From NCBI RefSeq assembly GCF_018918075.1, contig NZ_JAHLPW010000003.1, positions 248,001-312,000 of the forward strand: a DNA stretch of 64,000 nucleotides, read 5' to 3'. This document shows, piece by piece, positions 1-9,090 of this stretch; positions within the stretch are counted from its first letter, which is position 1, and each line of letters starts with the position of its first letter. The notes under the pieces are model-generated. The model was not told the origin of the DNA. It worked only from the letters and a program-made list of their open reading frames with translations, and did no database searches. The position numbers and the translations under genes were made by a program. Origin of the DNA: Virgibacillus sp. MSJ-26. Its GTDB lineage: Bacteria > Bacillota > Bacilli > Bacillales > Amphibacillaceae.

Positions 1-743
1 TCTGGTGTTTCTGGTATAATTTGTCCACCATCAATTACGAGAGATTGACCTGTAATGTATCTAGCTTCTTCGGATGCAAAGAAACAGACCGTAGCTCCAA
101 TGTCTTCTGGTTCGCCTAAGCGTTTCATAGGGACGGCTTCTGCCCCTTTTTCACTTAGAACACCGAGTTGTTTCTTCAATCCTTCTGTTGCAATCATCCC
201 AGGCTGAACTGAGTTGACCGTGACACCGTATTTGGCGTATTCAACTGCCGCACTTCGCATGTATCCAAGGATAGCTGCTTTTGTTGCACCGTAGATTGAA
301 CCGCCAGGATAACCGGTAATGTCCCCTGTAATCGAGGAAGTAAGGATGACGCGTCCATAATTTTGTTCTTTCATCGCTTTTAGTACAGGTTTAACAATGA
401 AGAACATGCCTTTTAGATTGATGTTTTGTATTTTATCCCAATCTTCTTCAGTCATGTCCTCAATCATCACTTCTGGATAGATTCCAGTATTAGCTGCTAA
501 AATATCAATCCGCTCATGTTTGTCCAAAACACTTTGAACGACTTCCTGTGCTTTATTACTATCTGTAACGTCTAATTTATGGAATTCTCCGCCGACTTCT
601 TCAGCTGTTTTTTGCCCCGCTTTTTCGTCGATATCACAAATCATGACTTTAGCGCCCGCTTTGGCTAAAGTTTTTACGATTCCCTGACCTATCCCATTCG
701 CTCCACCAGTAACTAGTGCAATTTTTCCCGTTAAATCAAACAT
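1..743 (-). CDS. SDR-family oxidoreductase (FabG-like), C-terminus cut by window edge
   Basis: This is a classical short-chain dehydrogenase/reductase, an NAD(P)-dependent oxidoreductase with an unknown substrate. The N-terminus reads MFDLTGKIALVTGGANGIGQ, with the glycine-rich cofactor motif TGGANGIG near residues 12-19. An NxxG-type stretch AANTG and the Ser...YGATK catalytic set follow. The start is ATG at 743, preceded by GGAGAGGAT. About 247 codons are inside the window. Its near-identical paralogue at 20286-21041 has 251, so only about four C-terminal residues are missing. A weak promoter (TTGTCA at 815-810, TATGAT at 790-785) lies upstream. The family assignment is secure. The substrate cannot be told from sequence. 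Confidence 0.93.
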   Translation of the reverse strand, partial: MFDLTGKIALVTGGANGIGQGIVKTLAKAGAKVMICDIDEKAGQKTAEEVGGEFHKLDVTDSNKAQEVVQSVLDKHERIDILAANTGIYPEVMIEDMTEEDWDKIQNINLKGMFFIVKPVLKAMKEQNYGRVILTSSITGDITGYPGGSIYGATKAAILGYMRSAAVEYAKYGVTVNSVQPGMIATEGLKKQLGVLSEKGAEAVPMKRLGEPEDIGATVCFFASEEARYITGQSLVIDGGQIIPETP

Positions 744-1081
744 GCTATCCTCTCCTTTTTGTGATTTATTTCTATGTATAGCTTATCATAGTCTGCTAGG
801 TTTTTAGTCTGACAAGGCTTCTAGAGGTGAAATGGACCCCTCCCCACTTTCCTATACTCCTTCAATAACTTTCAACAATTTGATGCAAATCAGCAGAAAG
901 CAAAAGGGTTAACAATACATCTACACCTATAATTAATATTTGCTGATTCATTTCTAGTAGAATTTTTTCTATCCAAATTAATCAAGTAACTTAAATACAA
1001 CCCAATTTTCTTTTAATCAAAAAAGTGCTACCCCAAGGGAAAATCCTTTCCCTCGTGATAACACACCTTTTATCAAATCCC
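744..1081. other. Intergenic region without a gene
   Basis: These 338 bases lie between the SDR gene and the 3' end of the subtilase gene, both on the minus strand. They hold the weak SDR promoter near 785-815 and, near 1016-1053, a short hairpin that could end subtilase transcription. No credible small ORF with a ribosome binding site was seen. Confidence 0.5.
1016..1053 (-). terminator. Possible terminator of the subtilase gene
   Basis: Read on the minus strand, AGGGAAA and TTTCCCT form a 7-bp stem around a 4-base loop at 1053-1036. A T-run follows near 1024-1016, about 12 bases past the stem. The position just past the subtilase stop fits termination. The distance from stem to T-run makes the call weak. 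Confidence 0.35.
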
Positions 1082-4000
1082 TTACTCTCCTTCACTATTA
1101 ACAAACAACCGACCATCCGCTTTCTTATACGTTTCATTGCCGAATTCATCCGTCACTTTCACTTCTAGGACTGCCCCTTCCATGGTAACGTCCGTTGCTG
1201 TCCAGTAACCGACATACCGGCCATCCTCAACTTCCATAAAAGGAAGCTCTGTTGTGTTCATGATTCCAAACGTCGAGGTCAGCGGCATATGAATTCTAAA
1301 CACAGCATCTAATCCAGGTTCACTCTCAAATTCTATCGCAACACTTTCACCTGTTTCAATGTAGATATCTTCTTGAGGTGTTAATTGTTCAATCTTAGGT
1401 GTACTTGTCTTCACTTGTACAGTTATTTGTTCTGTTGTTTTATTCCCCGCTTGATCTTCAGCGATCACTTCGATTGTATTTTCGCCTTCATCAAGTATGA
1501 TTCGCTTGGAGTAGCTGCTGCCATTGACTTCAGCCTTTATCCCATTAACTTCAACATAGTCAAGATGGTCAGCTTCTACCTTCCCTTCCACGGTTACTAC
1601 ATCACTGCGAAGTTTTTCATCGTTGTTTGGAGTATCAATGGTTAGTTCGGGGGCTTGATTTGCCAATGTGATTGTGACTGGTTCAGATTCTCCTGAATAC
1701 GCACCATCAACAAGTGAGACGGCAATCAAGTTATTTTCGCCTTGGTCCAGCGACACCTCTGTAGTAAATTGGCCATCCTCATTTACATTCGTTTCTTTTA
1801 TTTCTTCGTCATTATTTAATAATTGAATCGTAGTATTGGGCGTAGCTGTTCCTTCTACCACTACGTCCTGTTCATTTGTGATTTCGCCATCGGTTGGTGT
1901 GGTAATCATTGGCTGATCCACTTCATAATCGACAAGCGCCCGGATCATTTTATTTCCGGTCAGAAAATTTGATTCCAGTTGATACCAGTTTCCATGATAG
2001 TTTTCCCAGCTCCGTTCTGTAAACTCACCATTTTTATCTTGTTGTAACTTTGGAGCATTATCGCCGTCTTCAGTTTGCATGTACACCATATAAAAGTCAT
2101 CTTCTACAACGAGACCCTCATCTCTTAAATCGACCGTCGTCCAGTCACCATCTTTGATCGCTGTGGCATCAATCGGCCCAGCAATTTTCTTACCTGGTGC
2201 ACCACCAGGTCCGCTTGCGTCAAACACTTCCACTTGAAAATGATCTCCGCCTCCACTGGAGAAAAGGAATTTTCCACCTGTGACCATGGCCCGGTCTTTT
2301 CCTTCAGGTAACGACATTCTTACCCCCCAGCCGCTTCCTGCTTCATGGAACCAGCTTCCTCCTTCGCCCGTTCCATCGTCATAAGCGAGTTCGTCTCCTG
2401 GATAACTATAAAAAGGCGATAAAGACAAATTGAATTCCGATGTGTCTTCATCTATTTCTATATCGACTTCTGCTTTTTCATAGCCGCGTGCCGTGACTTT
2501 AAGCGTATAATTTCCTTCAAAACTTGTCAGTTCATATTGACCATTTTCATTTGAAGAAACAGGATCAACATTGGCATCTTCCTTCAAGGACAACGTTGCT
2601 CCCTCAATCACTTCTCCTGTCACGTCATCTGTTATTTGTCCATGTATTGTTCTCTCTGGAATCGCTTCTAGTGTAAAATCTTTTATTTTTGTTTCACCAT
2701 CTTCAAGTGTGATTGTTTGTTCATCTTCGTAGTACCCATAAGCTTTTGCCGCAACTTGATATTCTCCTGCAGCATAGCGGAGTGTGTATGATCCATCGGC
2801 AGGATCAGTGCTTACGGTGCGATCTTGCCCTTTAAGTGTTATATTTGCTTGGAGAGCTTCGCCGTCTTCATTTTTAACATTTCCTTCTAAAGATCCGACA
2901 CCAAGTTCGATAGATAACACTGCATTTAAGGCATCTACCAGCCCATAACCATAGCCATTGTTTGGACTGTCTTCATATTCTTCATCTGTAAGCGGAATTG
3001 CTGTAGACGTTAGGATGTCCTCTAATTGATCAGGAGAAATTGTTTTATCGACGGACCGCATCAACCCGGCTACCCCTGCAACGGCTGGTGCTGCCATTGA
3101 TGTTCCACTATTCTCCGCATATCCGTCTCCCGGAATGGAGGAGCGAATGACCTGACCAGGTGCTACAACATCTGGTTTTATTTCATCATATGGGGAAGGG
3201 CCTCTTAATGAAAAACTTGCTACTTTATCTACAATATCTGTCGCCCCTACAGCAAATGATTCTGGATAATTGGCAGGTGATGCGACAGATTCAGGACCTC
3301 CTGGATTATCCGAATCTACATTGCCCGCTGCAAAAACTGGGAAAATATTAGCATGTCTCCATTCTCTCACCACATCACGGTACCATTCATCAAGACCTGG
3401 ACCACCGCCCCATGAATTGTTGACGACATCAGGCGCCTGATCTAGTCGTGTATTCCCAGCTTCATCTGTTGGAGCTAAAATCCATTCAGCGGCTGCGAGC
3501 AAATCTTCATCCGTTGCTTTCCCATCTTTAAAAGCTTTCACTGCTATCCATGACGCCCCAGGAGCCACACCGATTTGCTCTGTATTATCTGGCTCGCTCC
3601 CAACCACCGTACCAACTGTATGCGTCCCGTGCCCCTCGTCATCCATTGGTTCTGTAGCTTCTGCAGTAGCATCAAACCAACTATAGGAATGATTCATCTC
3701 GCCAGTTTCTGAATCGTATCCACGGTACTTTTCTTTTAAAGCTGGGTGATCCCACTGCACTCCTGTATCAATGCTTGCTATTACTGCCCCTTGTCCGTTT
3801 ATTCCTTTATCCCAAACTTGGGGCGCTTTCACTTTTTCGATATTCCATTCAATTTGATCCAAATTAGCTTCCGGTTTTTTGACAGTTTCGTCGGTTACTG
3901 ACGTTGGAAAAAGTTCTCTCTCTTCATTCGGTAAAACTTTTTCCACTTCTGGATAGGCTGCAATGTCCTTCGCGACTTCTTTGGAACCTGTCACTGCGAT

Positions 4001-4441
4001 GCCGTTGACAATAAAATAGGTTTGAAAGTTTTCTACCTGTCCAGACTTTTCAGCCTTTTCAAGGTAGGCTAACACATCCTGCTGTTCTCTTAATGCTGTT
4101 TCTTTTAGCTCCGTGACAGCTGCTGCATGCTGACGTGCTTGAATGTCGTATGTAGTCAACGTATTATTCTCTGCGTTTCGTTCTACCTCCTGCACAGCCT
4201 TGTCAGTGTCAGCTTTTTGTTTAAATTTAACGAGAAACGTCACATTTTCTTGTTCTTTAAATTGGCTAACTAGACGACTGCTCAATTTATCTTGTTCCTG
4301 ATGACCGCCTATTTCAGTATGATTATCTAATCCTCTACTTCCCTGAGCTTTGACTGAGATAGGCAATATAGAAGTAGAAACTAGCAACATGATTAATAAT
4401 GCTAACCAAAACTTATGTAACTGCTGCTTTTGTTTTAACAA
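1082..4441 (-). CDS. Secreted multidomain S8 serine protease (bacillopeptidase F-like subtilase)
   Basis: This is an extracellular subtilisin-family endopeptidase of 1119 residues. A signal peptide (basic start, hydrophobic 11-29, cut near KAQG) is followed by an inhibitor-type propeptide (about 57-175). The S8 domain (about 205-510) carries Asp225 in ASIDTG, His271 in DEGHGTH, Asn374 in AAGN and Ser448 in NSGTSMAAP. Two carboxypeptidase-regulatory-like beta repeats (about 515-675), a middle region of bacillopeptidase F type, and Ig-like repeats (about 845-1000) follow. The start is TTG at 4441 behind AAAGGAGG, a strong site at good spacing. The protein is rich in Asp and Glu, as in salt-tolerant secreted enzymes. 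No sortase motif is visible, so it is probably released. It is transcribed alone. The family is certain; its natural substrate is unknown. Confidence 0.95.
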   Translation of the reverse strand: MLKQKQQLHKFWLALLIMLLVSTSILPISVKAQGSRGLDNHTEIGGHQEQDKLSSRLVSQFKEQENVTFLVKFKQKADTDKAVQEVERNAENNTLTTYDIQARQHAAAVTELKETALREQQDVLAYLEKAEKSGQVENFQTYFIVNGIAVTGSKEVAKDIAAYPEVEKVLPNEERELFPTSVTDETVKKPEANLDQIEWNIEKVKAPQVWDKGINGQGAVIASIDTGVQWDHPALKEKYRGYDSETGEMNHSYSWFDATAEATEPMDDEGHGTHTVGTVVGSEPDNTEQIGVAPGASWIAVKAFKDGKATDEDLLAAAEWILAPTDEAGNTRLDQAPDVVNNSWGGGPGLDEWYRDVVREWRHANIFPVFAAGNVDSDNPGGPESVASPANYPESFAVGATDIVDKVASFSLRGPSPYDEIKPDVVAPGQVIRSSIPGDGYAENSGTSMAAPAVAGVAGLMRSVDKTISPDQLEDILTSTAIPLTDEEYEDSPNNGYGYGLVDALNAVLSIELGVGSLEGNVKNEDGEALQANITLKGQDRTVSTDPADGSYTLRYAAGEYQVAAKAYGYYEDEQTITLEDGETKIKDFTLEAIPERTIHGQITDDVTGEVIEGATLSLKEDANVDPVSSNENGQYELTSFEGNYTLKVTARGYEKAEVDIEIDEDTSEFNLSLSPFYSYPGDELAYDDGTGEGGSWFHEAGSGWGVRMSLPEGKDRAMVTGGKFLFSSGGGDHFQVEVFDASGPGGAPGKKIAGPIDATAIKDGDWTTVDLRDEGLVVEDDFYMVYMQTEDGDNAPKLQQDKNGEFTERSWENYHGNWYQLESNFLTGNKMIRALVDYEVDQPMITTPTDGEITNEQDVVVEGTATPNTTIQLLNNDEEIKETNVNEDGQFTTEVSLDQGENNLIAVSLVDGAYSGESEPVTITLANQAPELTIDTPNNDEKLRSDVVTVEGKVEADHLDYVEVNGIKAEVNGSSYSKRIILDEGENTIEVIAEDQAGNKTTEQITVQVKTSTPKIEQLTPQEDIYIETGESVAIEFESEPGLDAVFRIHMPLTSTFGIMNTTELPFMEVEDGRYVGYWTATDVTMEGAVLEVKVTDEFGNETYKKADGRLFVNSEGE

Positions 4442-4801
4442 CTCTTTTCCTCCTTTGATAATTTTTAACCCTTACTAGATTGATAGTTTTCATATCAAAT
4501 TATGCTAGTTCTACTATTGTAACGAAGTAATCTTAATGTTTTTGTCGCAACTTGTCGAAAAAGAGGAAGTGGTGAAAAACAATTAATTTGTACTGGGGAG
4601 CATTACTTATATTTGATGAATCTTGTATACCATTTGAGTTAGATATTAATCAGAGATAGGACTTTTTACTACTTAATTTTAAAAACCAAACGAAAATACT
4701 TCCTAATACCCGTTTCTCCACTATTCACCTAATCTATGCTATAATAAACCCGGTTTTCAATCATACTAAAGTGGAATAACTTGTTGCTAGGAGTATACAT
4801 T
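4442..4801. other. Divergent intergenic region
   Basis: This AT-rich spacer separates the minus-strand subtilase from the plus-strand membrane gene and must hold both promoters. A perfect -10 hexamer TATAAT lies at 4740-4745 in front of the membrane gene, with no good -35 at 17 bases. No clear subtilase promoter stands out. No small gene was found. Confidence 0.4.
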
Positions 4802-6148
4802 TTGAAATTTATTAGTAATACAATCATATCTGTTTTATTTTTTGTTTTCATATTGAGTCAGTTTGTTTCTCATTCCATCGTGACCTATGGAATAGCTTTA
4901 TTAACGGCCATGATTATGATCATCAGCCTTTTCTATAGTAAGGGGTTGCCGAAGTATTTTGGAATTGTGATGACGGTGATCAGTGTCGCTATTTTAATTT
5001 ATCAAAAGCAAGGTTTTGAGGTTTGGAATGAAGGGATTACGAAAAACCTGGCTTTAGTATTGCTGATTATTATTGTTCCGATTTTAGGCATTCCGATTAG
5101 GTTAGGGAATTATCATGAGCATTTATCGGGGTTTGTAGGTAAGTTTCAGAAGAAGCCTCATTTCCTTTATTTAATGATTAGTGGGTTGTTTGTGCTCATT
5201 GCACCGATTACGAATATCGGATCGATTTATATTATTGATTCGATGCTTGATAAGATGCGCCTTCCCAAGGAGTTTATTGGCAGGGTCTATGTCAGGGGGA
5301 TTACCTCTGTTCATACATGGTCGCCTTATTTTGCTTCGGTATTTTTAGTCGTTTATTCCTTGCACGTCCCGATTTATCAGTATTTACCTTATGGTTTAAT
5401 GCTAGGTTTACTGCAATTCGTTGTTGCCTATTTATTATTTAAATACGTGGAAGCGCGTCATATCGAGTTTCATCTTCAGCATGAGATGAGAGACCAAGGG
5501 AATAAAAAACTATTCGAACTGGCTGCTATTATCATTCTATTAACGGGATTGATTTTTGGACTAGAACCGTTTGTTGAATTTAATGTGATCGTGTTGATTT
5601 CACTCATTGTTTTAGTTTTCACCTTTTTCTGGAGCTTGTATTTACAGGTGCCGACTCAATTTTTGAAAGAATTGAGCGACTACCGACAGACCATTTTTCC
5701 AAGTAAAGCGAATGTCATTAATTTACTATTAACCGCGGGGCTTTTTGGGTTAGTTTTAGAAAAAACACCTATTTCGAGTGTGATCCAAGGGGTTTGGGAA
5801 GGTTTGGCGAACTGGTCTGTGTTCTTCTTGATTTTTGGCACAATTGTCATTGTTTCCTTGTTATCGCTGATTGGAATACATCAAATCGTGACCGTCAGTA
5901 CCATTGTTGCCACAGTTTCCTATCAAGCCTTAGGAATTGACGTGATTGTCATGGCAATGATGCTGCTCAGCGCTTGGCAAGTGTCCGTAACGGTTTCACC
6001 CATATCACCAGTGATTGCGATAGTCAGCAACATCGTTAAGGTAAATCCGTTCAAAGTCATTTTGCGCTGGAATTTACATTACGCCATTATTCTTGCGCTT
6101 ATTCATTCGGTTGTGATTTATGCGATGCATTTGCTGTGGTTTAGTTAA
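4802..6148 (+). CDS. Polytopic inner-membrane protein, probable transporter
   Basis: This very hydrophobic protein of 448 residues has about 10-12 predicted membrane segments and a short charged loop near residues 215-230 (EARHIEFHLQHEMRDQ). Its pattern (long helices, a central cytoplasmic loop, glycine/proline-rich re-entrant-like stretches such as APITNIGSIYI and SVTVSPISPVIA) recalls the ion-transporter superfamily. No substrate can be named. An upstream TTG at 4781 is open in frame, but AGGAG at 4789-4793 fits the TTG at 4802 with 8-base spacing, so that start is chosen. It stands alone, followed by a repeat-filled region. The reading frame is certain; the transporter role is inference. 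Confidence 0.8.
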   Translation: MKFISNTIISVLFFVFILSQFVSHSIVTYGIALLTAMIMIISLFYSKGLPKYFGIVMTVISVAILIYQKQGFEVWNEGITKNLALVLLIIIVPILGIPIRLGNYHEHLSGFVGKFQKKPHFLYLMISGLFVLIAPITNIGSIYIIDSMLDKMRLPKEFIGRVYVRGITSVHTWSPYFASVFLVVYSLHVPIYQYLPYGLMLGLLQFVVAYLLFKYVEARHIEFHLQHEMRDQGNKKLFELAAIIILLTGLIFGLEPFVEFNVIVLISLIVLVFTFFWSLYLQVPTQFLKELSDYRQTIFPSKANVINLLLTAGLFGLVLEKTPISSVIQGVWEGLANWSVFFLIFGTIVIVSLLSLIGIHQIVTVSTIVATVSYQALGIDVIVMAMMLLSAWQVSVTVSPISPVIAIVSNIVKVNPFKVILRWNLHYAIILALIHSVVIYAMHLLWFS

Positions 6149-6151
6149 AAC

Positions 6152-6477
6152 TCAAAGGTTCTGGCACCTGGTCAGCCCTGACAAGCTTAAGCAAGAAATC
6201 GCAATGACGCTTTATGCCATGGAGGTTTATTGCTTAAGACCTCGAGGGGCTAGGCGCTTGAACTAGACGAACAAAAGCAAAAGCAAAAGCGCCCGTTTAG
6301 CAACGTACAAACTGGAAGACTTCTGACGAGATAAAGGAAACACGATGAGCGATTAGCGAATCGATGTTGACTTATCGTAGGAAGGAGTCTGAAGTTTGCC
6401 AGTTGCTGGGCGCTTGAGCTAGACAATCAAAGGTTCAGGCGCCTGGTCAGCCTCAGGCATAGCTTAAGCAAGAAAAT
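6152..6477. repeat. Two diverged copies of a direct repeat flanking a structured element
   Basis: A block beginning TCAAAGGTTCTGGCACCTGG at 6152 recurs as TCAAAGGTTCAGGCGCCTGG at 6427. Both copies continue through GTCAGCC, GCTTAAGCAAGAAA and nearby bases. Between them lies the structured element at 6288-6414 and a second copy of its right edge (GGCGCTTGAACTAGAC at 6253). No protein frame fits. This looks like remains of repeated insertion or duplication of a non-coding element. Confidence 0.6.
6288..6414. repeat. 127-bp imperfect palindromic element, possible structured RNA or MITE-like repeat
   Basis: The ends pair: AGCGCCC at 6288-6294 with GGGCGCT at 6408-6414, then AGCAAC with GTTGCT after a 4-base bulge. 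Next CAAACT pairs with AGTTTG and AGACT with AGTCT. Deeper in, ACGA(G)ATAA can pair with TTATCGT. The result is one long bulged stem with an inner CGAT/ATCG hairpin. I recall similar sequences as a recurrent intergenic repeat in Bacillaceae but cannot check this here. Its end motif GCGCCCGTTT recurs in the repeats of the 50-63 kb region. Confidence 0.6.
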
Positions 6478-6564
6478 AGAGCGGCATGACCTTGGCCAGG
6501 TAGAATTTAGAGATTTGAGTGATTCAAAATTATTTCTGTACCTGCCATTTGGATTATCATGATT

Positions 6565-6597
6565 TTATAACATAATTATGCTATAATCATGTTATAA
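6565..6597 (+). promoter_or_regulatory. Palindromic operator overlapping the -10 of the toxin-antitoxin promoter
   Basis: A 33-bp palindrome runs from TTATAA at 6565 to TTATAA at 6597. Its two 15-base arms match at 14 positions. A perfect -10 hexamer TATAAT (6582-6587) sits just right of its centre, 33 bases before the antitoxin start. Phd/YefM-type antitoxins usually repress their own promoter through such palindromes, so this is probably the autoregulatory site. No good -35 is visible. Confidence 0.65.
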
Positions 6598-6620
6598 ACG
6601 TTCTGAAGGGATGTGTAGTT

Positions 6621-6887
6621 TTGCCAGAAATTAGACCGATAAAAGACTTGAGAAATACAACTAAGATTTCAGAACTTTGTCATGAAACACAAGAGCCAAT
6701 CTTTATCACTAAGAATGGCTATGGAGATTTAGTCGTAATGAGTATGGACACTTACAAACAAAAGATAGCCCAATCAGATTTATATAAGAAGCTTGCCGAA
6801 GCTGAATTACAAATTGAAAATAATGAACCTCTTTTAGATGCAGAAAACGTTTTTAAAAAGCTGAGAAAAAAGCATGGAAGAGAGTAA
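6621..6887 (+). CDS. Type II antitoxin, Phd/YefM family
   Basis: This protein of 88 residues has the compact Phd/YefM N-terminal DNA-binding fold: PEIRPIKDLRNTTKISEL, then PIFITKNGYGDLVVMS. A charged C-terminal tail (about 50-88) would wrap around the toxin. Such antitoxins bind and block the partner toxin and repress the operon. The start is TTG at 6621, with GAAGGG at 6605-6610 giving acceptable spacing; an ATG at 6611 is out of frame. The gene overlaps the toxin gene by 14 bases, a typical coupled pair. A palindrome over the promoter lies directly upstream. Family confidence is high. Confidence 0.9.
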   Translation: MPEIRPIKDLRNTTKISELCHETQEPIFITKNGYGDLVVMSMDTYKQKIAQSDLYKKLAEAELQIENNEPLLDAENVFKKLRKKHGRE

Positions 6888-7194
6888 ATATAGTGTCAAA
6901 TTAACTCCACTAGCCAATCAGGATTTAAATGATATATATAGCTATATTTTTCGTGATTTATCAGCTAGAGATGCGGCAAATAATATTTTGGATAGTATTG
7001 AAACAAAGGTTATGCAATTAAAATATTTCCCATATGCGAATAGCTTTGTTAGAGATGAATTTCTAAAAAACAAGGGTTATCGAAGAATAATAATTGATAA
7101 TTATGTTGCATTCTATTTAGTTGACGAAGTGGATAAACAAGTAGTCGTAATGAGGATACTTTACGGCCGTCAAAAATATGAAGATATACTCTAG
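6874..7194 (+). CDS. Type II toxin, RelE/ParE superfamily
   Basis: This protein of 106 residues has the RelE/ParE fold pattern: YSVKLTPLANQDLNDIYSYI at the N-terminus, a two-helix hairpin, then the basic strand GYRRIIIDNYVAFYLVDE and the C-terminal VVVMRILYGRQKYEDIL. RelE-type members cut mRNA on the ribosome and ParE-type members poison gyrase; the sequence does not decide between these. The R-x-LYGRQ C-terminal strand is common to both. ATG at 6874 lies inside the antitoxin gene, so translation is probably coupled. A palindromic repeat at 7293-7339 could end the transcript. Confidence 0.88.
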   Translation: MEESKYSVKLTPLANQDLNDIYSYIFRDLSARDAANNILDSIETKVMQLKYFPYANSFVRDEFLKNKGYRRIIIDNYVAFYLVDEVDKQVVVMRILYGRQKYEDIL

Positions 7195-7292
7195 CATTTG
7201 AAAAAACAGGTGCTATTTTTATGCCCTTAATAACCGGTAATCAGATACTGTGTAAACCTTAGACTTCTTTACTTTTTTGCACGATTATAAAA

Positions 7293-7339
7293 AGTGCCAG
7301 GTACCAAAACAATTCAGAATTGTTTCAGTACCTGGCACT
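7293..7339. repeat. GTGCCAGG-type intergenic palindrome, possible terminator
   Basis: AGTGCCAGGTAC at 7293 is mirrored by GTACCTGGCACT ending at 7339. An inner palindrome (ACAATTCAGAATTGT) sits between. Related copies occur at 9822-9868 and 22540-22584, all intergenic. It separates the convergent toxin and aldehyde dehydrogenase genes. It lacks a long T-run, so it is primarily a repeat that may also stop transcription. Confidence 0.6.
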
Positions 7340-7362
7340 GCTCACCGCATTTATTTATCTAC

Positions 7363-8856
7363 TTAATACATGCCATCTTTCTCTTCTTTTGTACTAATGA
7401 AAATATTTTTTGTTTGTGAATAGGCGTCAAGGATGCTCTTGTACGTTTCGCGGCCGATTCCTGATTTTTTATAGCCGCCAAATGGGGCGCCAGCTGCGAA
7501 GTTTGAGTATTGGTTCACCCACATGCGTCCAGTCTGCACACCGCGTGAGACGCGAAGGGCTTTGTTAATGTCTCTTGTCCAAACACCGCCGCCAAGTCCG
7601 TATTCGGATTCGTTTGCTAGATGGATGGCATCTTCTTCATCTTTAAATTTGATGACTGTTGCCACTGGTCCAAAAATCTCTTCTTGAGCAATGCGCATGT
7701 CATTATTGGCATCTGAGAGAATGGTTGGCGCCATAAATGACCCATTTTCAAGGCCATTGTCTTTAAGCTGGTAACCCCCTGCAAGAAGTTTGGCGCCTTC
7801 TTCTTGGCCGATGTCTACGTAGCTTAAGATTTTGTCGAGTTGTTTTTGATTAATTTGTGCTCCCATTTGAACGCCTTCTTCCCATGGGAGACCAACTTTT
7901 ACATTTTCAAATGCTTTTTTCATCTCAGCCACGAAATCGTCATAAATATCTTCTTGTACAAAGATGCGAGAACCAGCGCTACACACTTCGCCTTGATTAA
8001 AGAGGATACCTGATTGAACCCCTTCTAAAGCGCGGTCCCATGGTGCATCTTTAAAGACGATGTTCGCCGATTTACCGCCTAATTCTAGAGTAGAGGGGAT
8101 AAGTCGATCGGCTGCTGCTTTTGCAACTTTATATCCTACTTCAGTCGAGCCGGTGAAGGCAAGTTTTTGGACACCTTCATGGTGAAGGAGATAATCTCCA
8201 GAGTTGGAGCCTCGTCCAGTGATGATGTTCACGACTCCCGCTGGTAATACTTTATCTAAAATTTTTGCAAGTTCTAAAATACTTAATGGTGTTGATGATG
8301 ATGGTGTGATAACTATGGTATTTCCCGCAGCAAGGGCAGGCGCAAGTTTCCACGCAGCCATTAATAACGGGAAATTCCATGGTATAACTTGACCAACGAC
8401 ACCGATAGGTTCTTTAAGAATGAGTGTTAGATTATCTTCATCTAGTTGTTTTGCTGTTCCTTCTTCAGAACGGATAACTCCAGCAAAATAACGAAAATGA
8501 TCAATGCTTAACGGAACGTCAGCACCACTTGTTTCTCTTAAAGATTTTCCGTTATCAAGTGTTTCTACCATGGCTAGATGGTCTGCTTTTTCTTCCATTA
8601 AGTCAGCAATTTGAAGAAGCATGTTACTTCTATCTTCCACGCTAACTTTCTTCCATTCAGGGAATGCCTTTTGTGCCGCTTCCACCGCTGTATCAACATC
8701 GGCGTGAGATGCATCAATAAAATCAGCAAGTTTTTCCCCTGTACTTGGATTGCTCGACTCGATTCTTTTTCCTTCAGAGCCGTCAGTCCACTCACCATTT
8801 ATATATAGTTTATAAGATGGATCGATATATTTTTCTACATTAATAGAATGACTCAT
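7363..8856 (-). CDS. NAD(P)-dependent aldehyde dehydrogenase, AldA-like
   Basis: This 497-residue aldehyde dehydrogenase oxidises an aldehyde to its acid in the cytoplasm. The general base Glu258 lies in TLELGGKSAN and the catalytic Cys292 in NQGEVCSAGS. WNFPLL and FTGSTEVG cofactor motifs are present. The usual KPxExTP cofactor motif reads TPSSSTP, so the conserved lysine and glutamate are replaced; from memory, Staphylococcus AldA has the related QPSSSTP, which supports a common clade. An upstream start at 8889 is open, but GGAGG ahead of ATG 8856 decides the start. It stands alone, with palindromic elements on both sides. The exact substrate is unknown. Confidence 0.93.
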   Translation of the reverse strand: MSHSINVEKYIDPSYKLYINGEWTDGSEGKRIESSNPSTGEKLADFIDASHADVDTAVEAAQKAFPEWKKVSVEDRSNMLLQIADLMEEKADHLAMVETLDNGKSLRETSGADVPLSIDHFRYFAGVIRSEEGTAKQLDEDNLTLILKEPIGVVGQVIPWNFPLLMAAWKLAPALAAGNTIVITPSSSTPLSILELAKILDKVLPAGVVNIITGRGSNSGDYLLHHEGVQKLAFTGSTEVGYKVAKAAADRLIPSTLELGGKSANIVFKDAPWDRALEGVQSGILFNQGEVCSAGSRIFVQEDIYDDFVAEMKKAFENVKVGLPWEEGVQMGAQINQKQLDKILSYVDIGQEEGAKLLAGGYQLKDNGLENGSFMAPTILSDANNDMRIAQEEIFGPVATVIKFKDEEDAIHLANESEYGLGGGVWTRDINKALRVSRGVQTGRMWVNQYSNFAAGAPFGGYKKSGIGRETYKSILDAYSQTKNIFISTKEEKDGMY

Positions 8857-9025
8857 GATGTGATTTCCTCCCTGTTTAGTAGAAAACATGAATTTTGTCT
8901 TACAACTATATTTTACACCTATGAAAAATACGTACCAATGTATCTGCTCAAGTCACATGTGGGAAGGTGTTTTTAAACTAAAAAAACAGACTCTCTCAGT
9001 TCCTTGTAACACTCTCTAAAACATA

Positions 9026-9069
9026 AAAACCCTCTCTGGATGAATCGATTCATCCAGAGAGGGTTTTTT
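9026..9069. terminator. Perfect bidirectional terminator hairpin
   Basis: A 44-bp perfect palindrome has 22-base arms starting AAAAACCCTCTCTGGATGAA, with a T-run on both strands. It lies just past the minus-strand gene fragment 9091-9219. It was therefore probably the terminator of the now-broken paralogue of the transporter gene at 9913-11085. Confidence 0.85.
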
Positions 9070-9090
9070 ATACTTACAATACATTTCATC

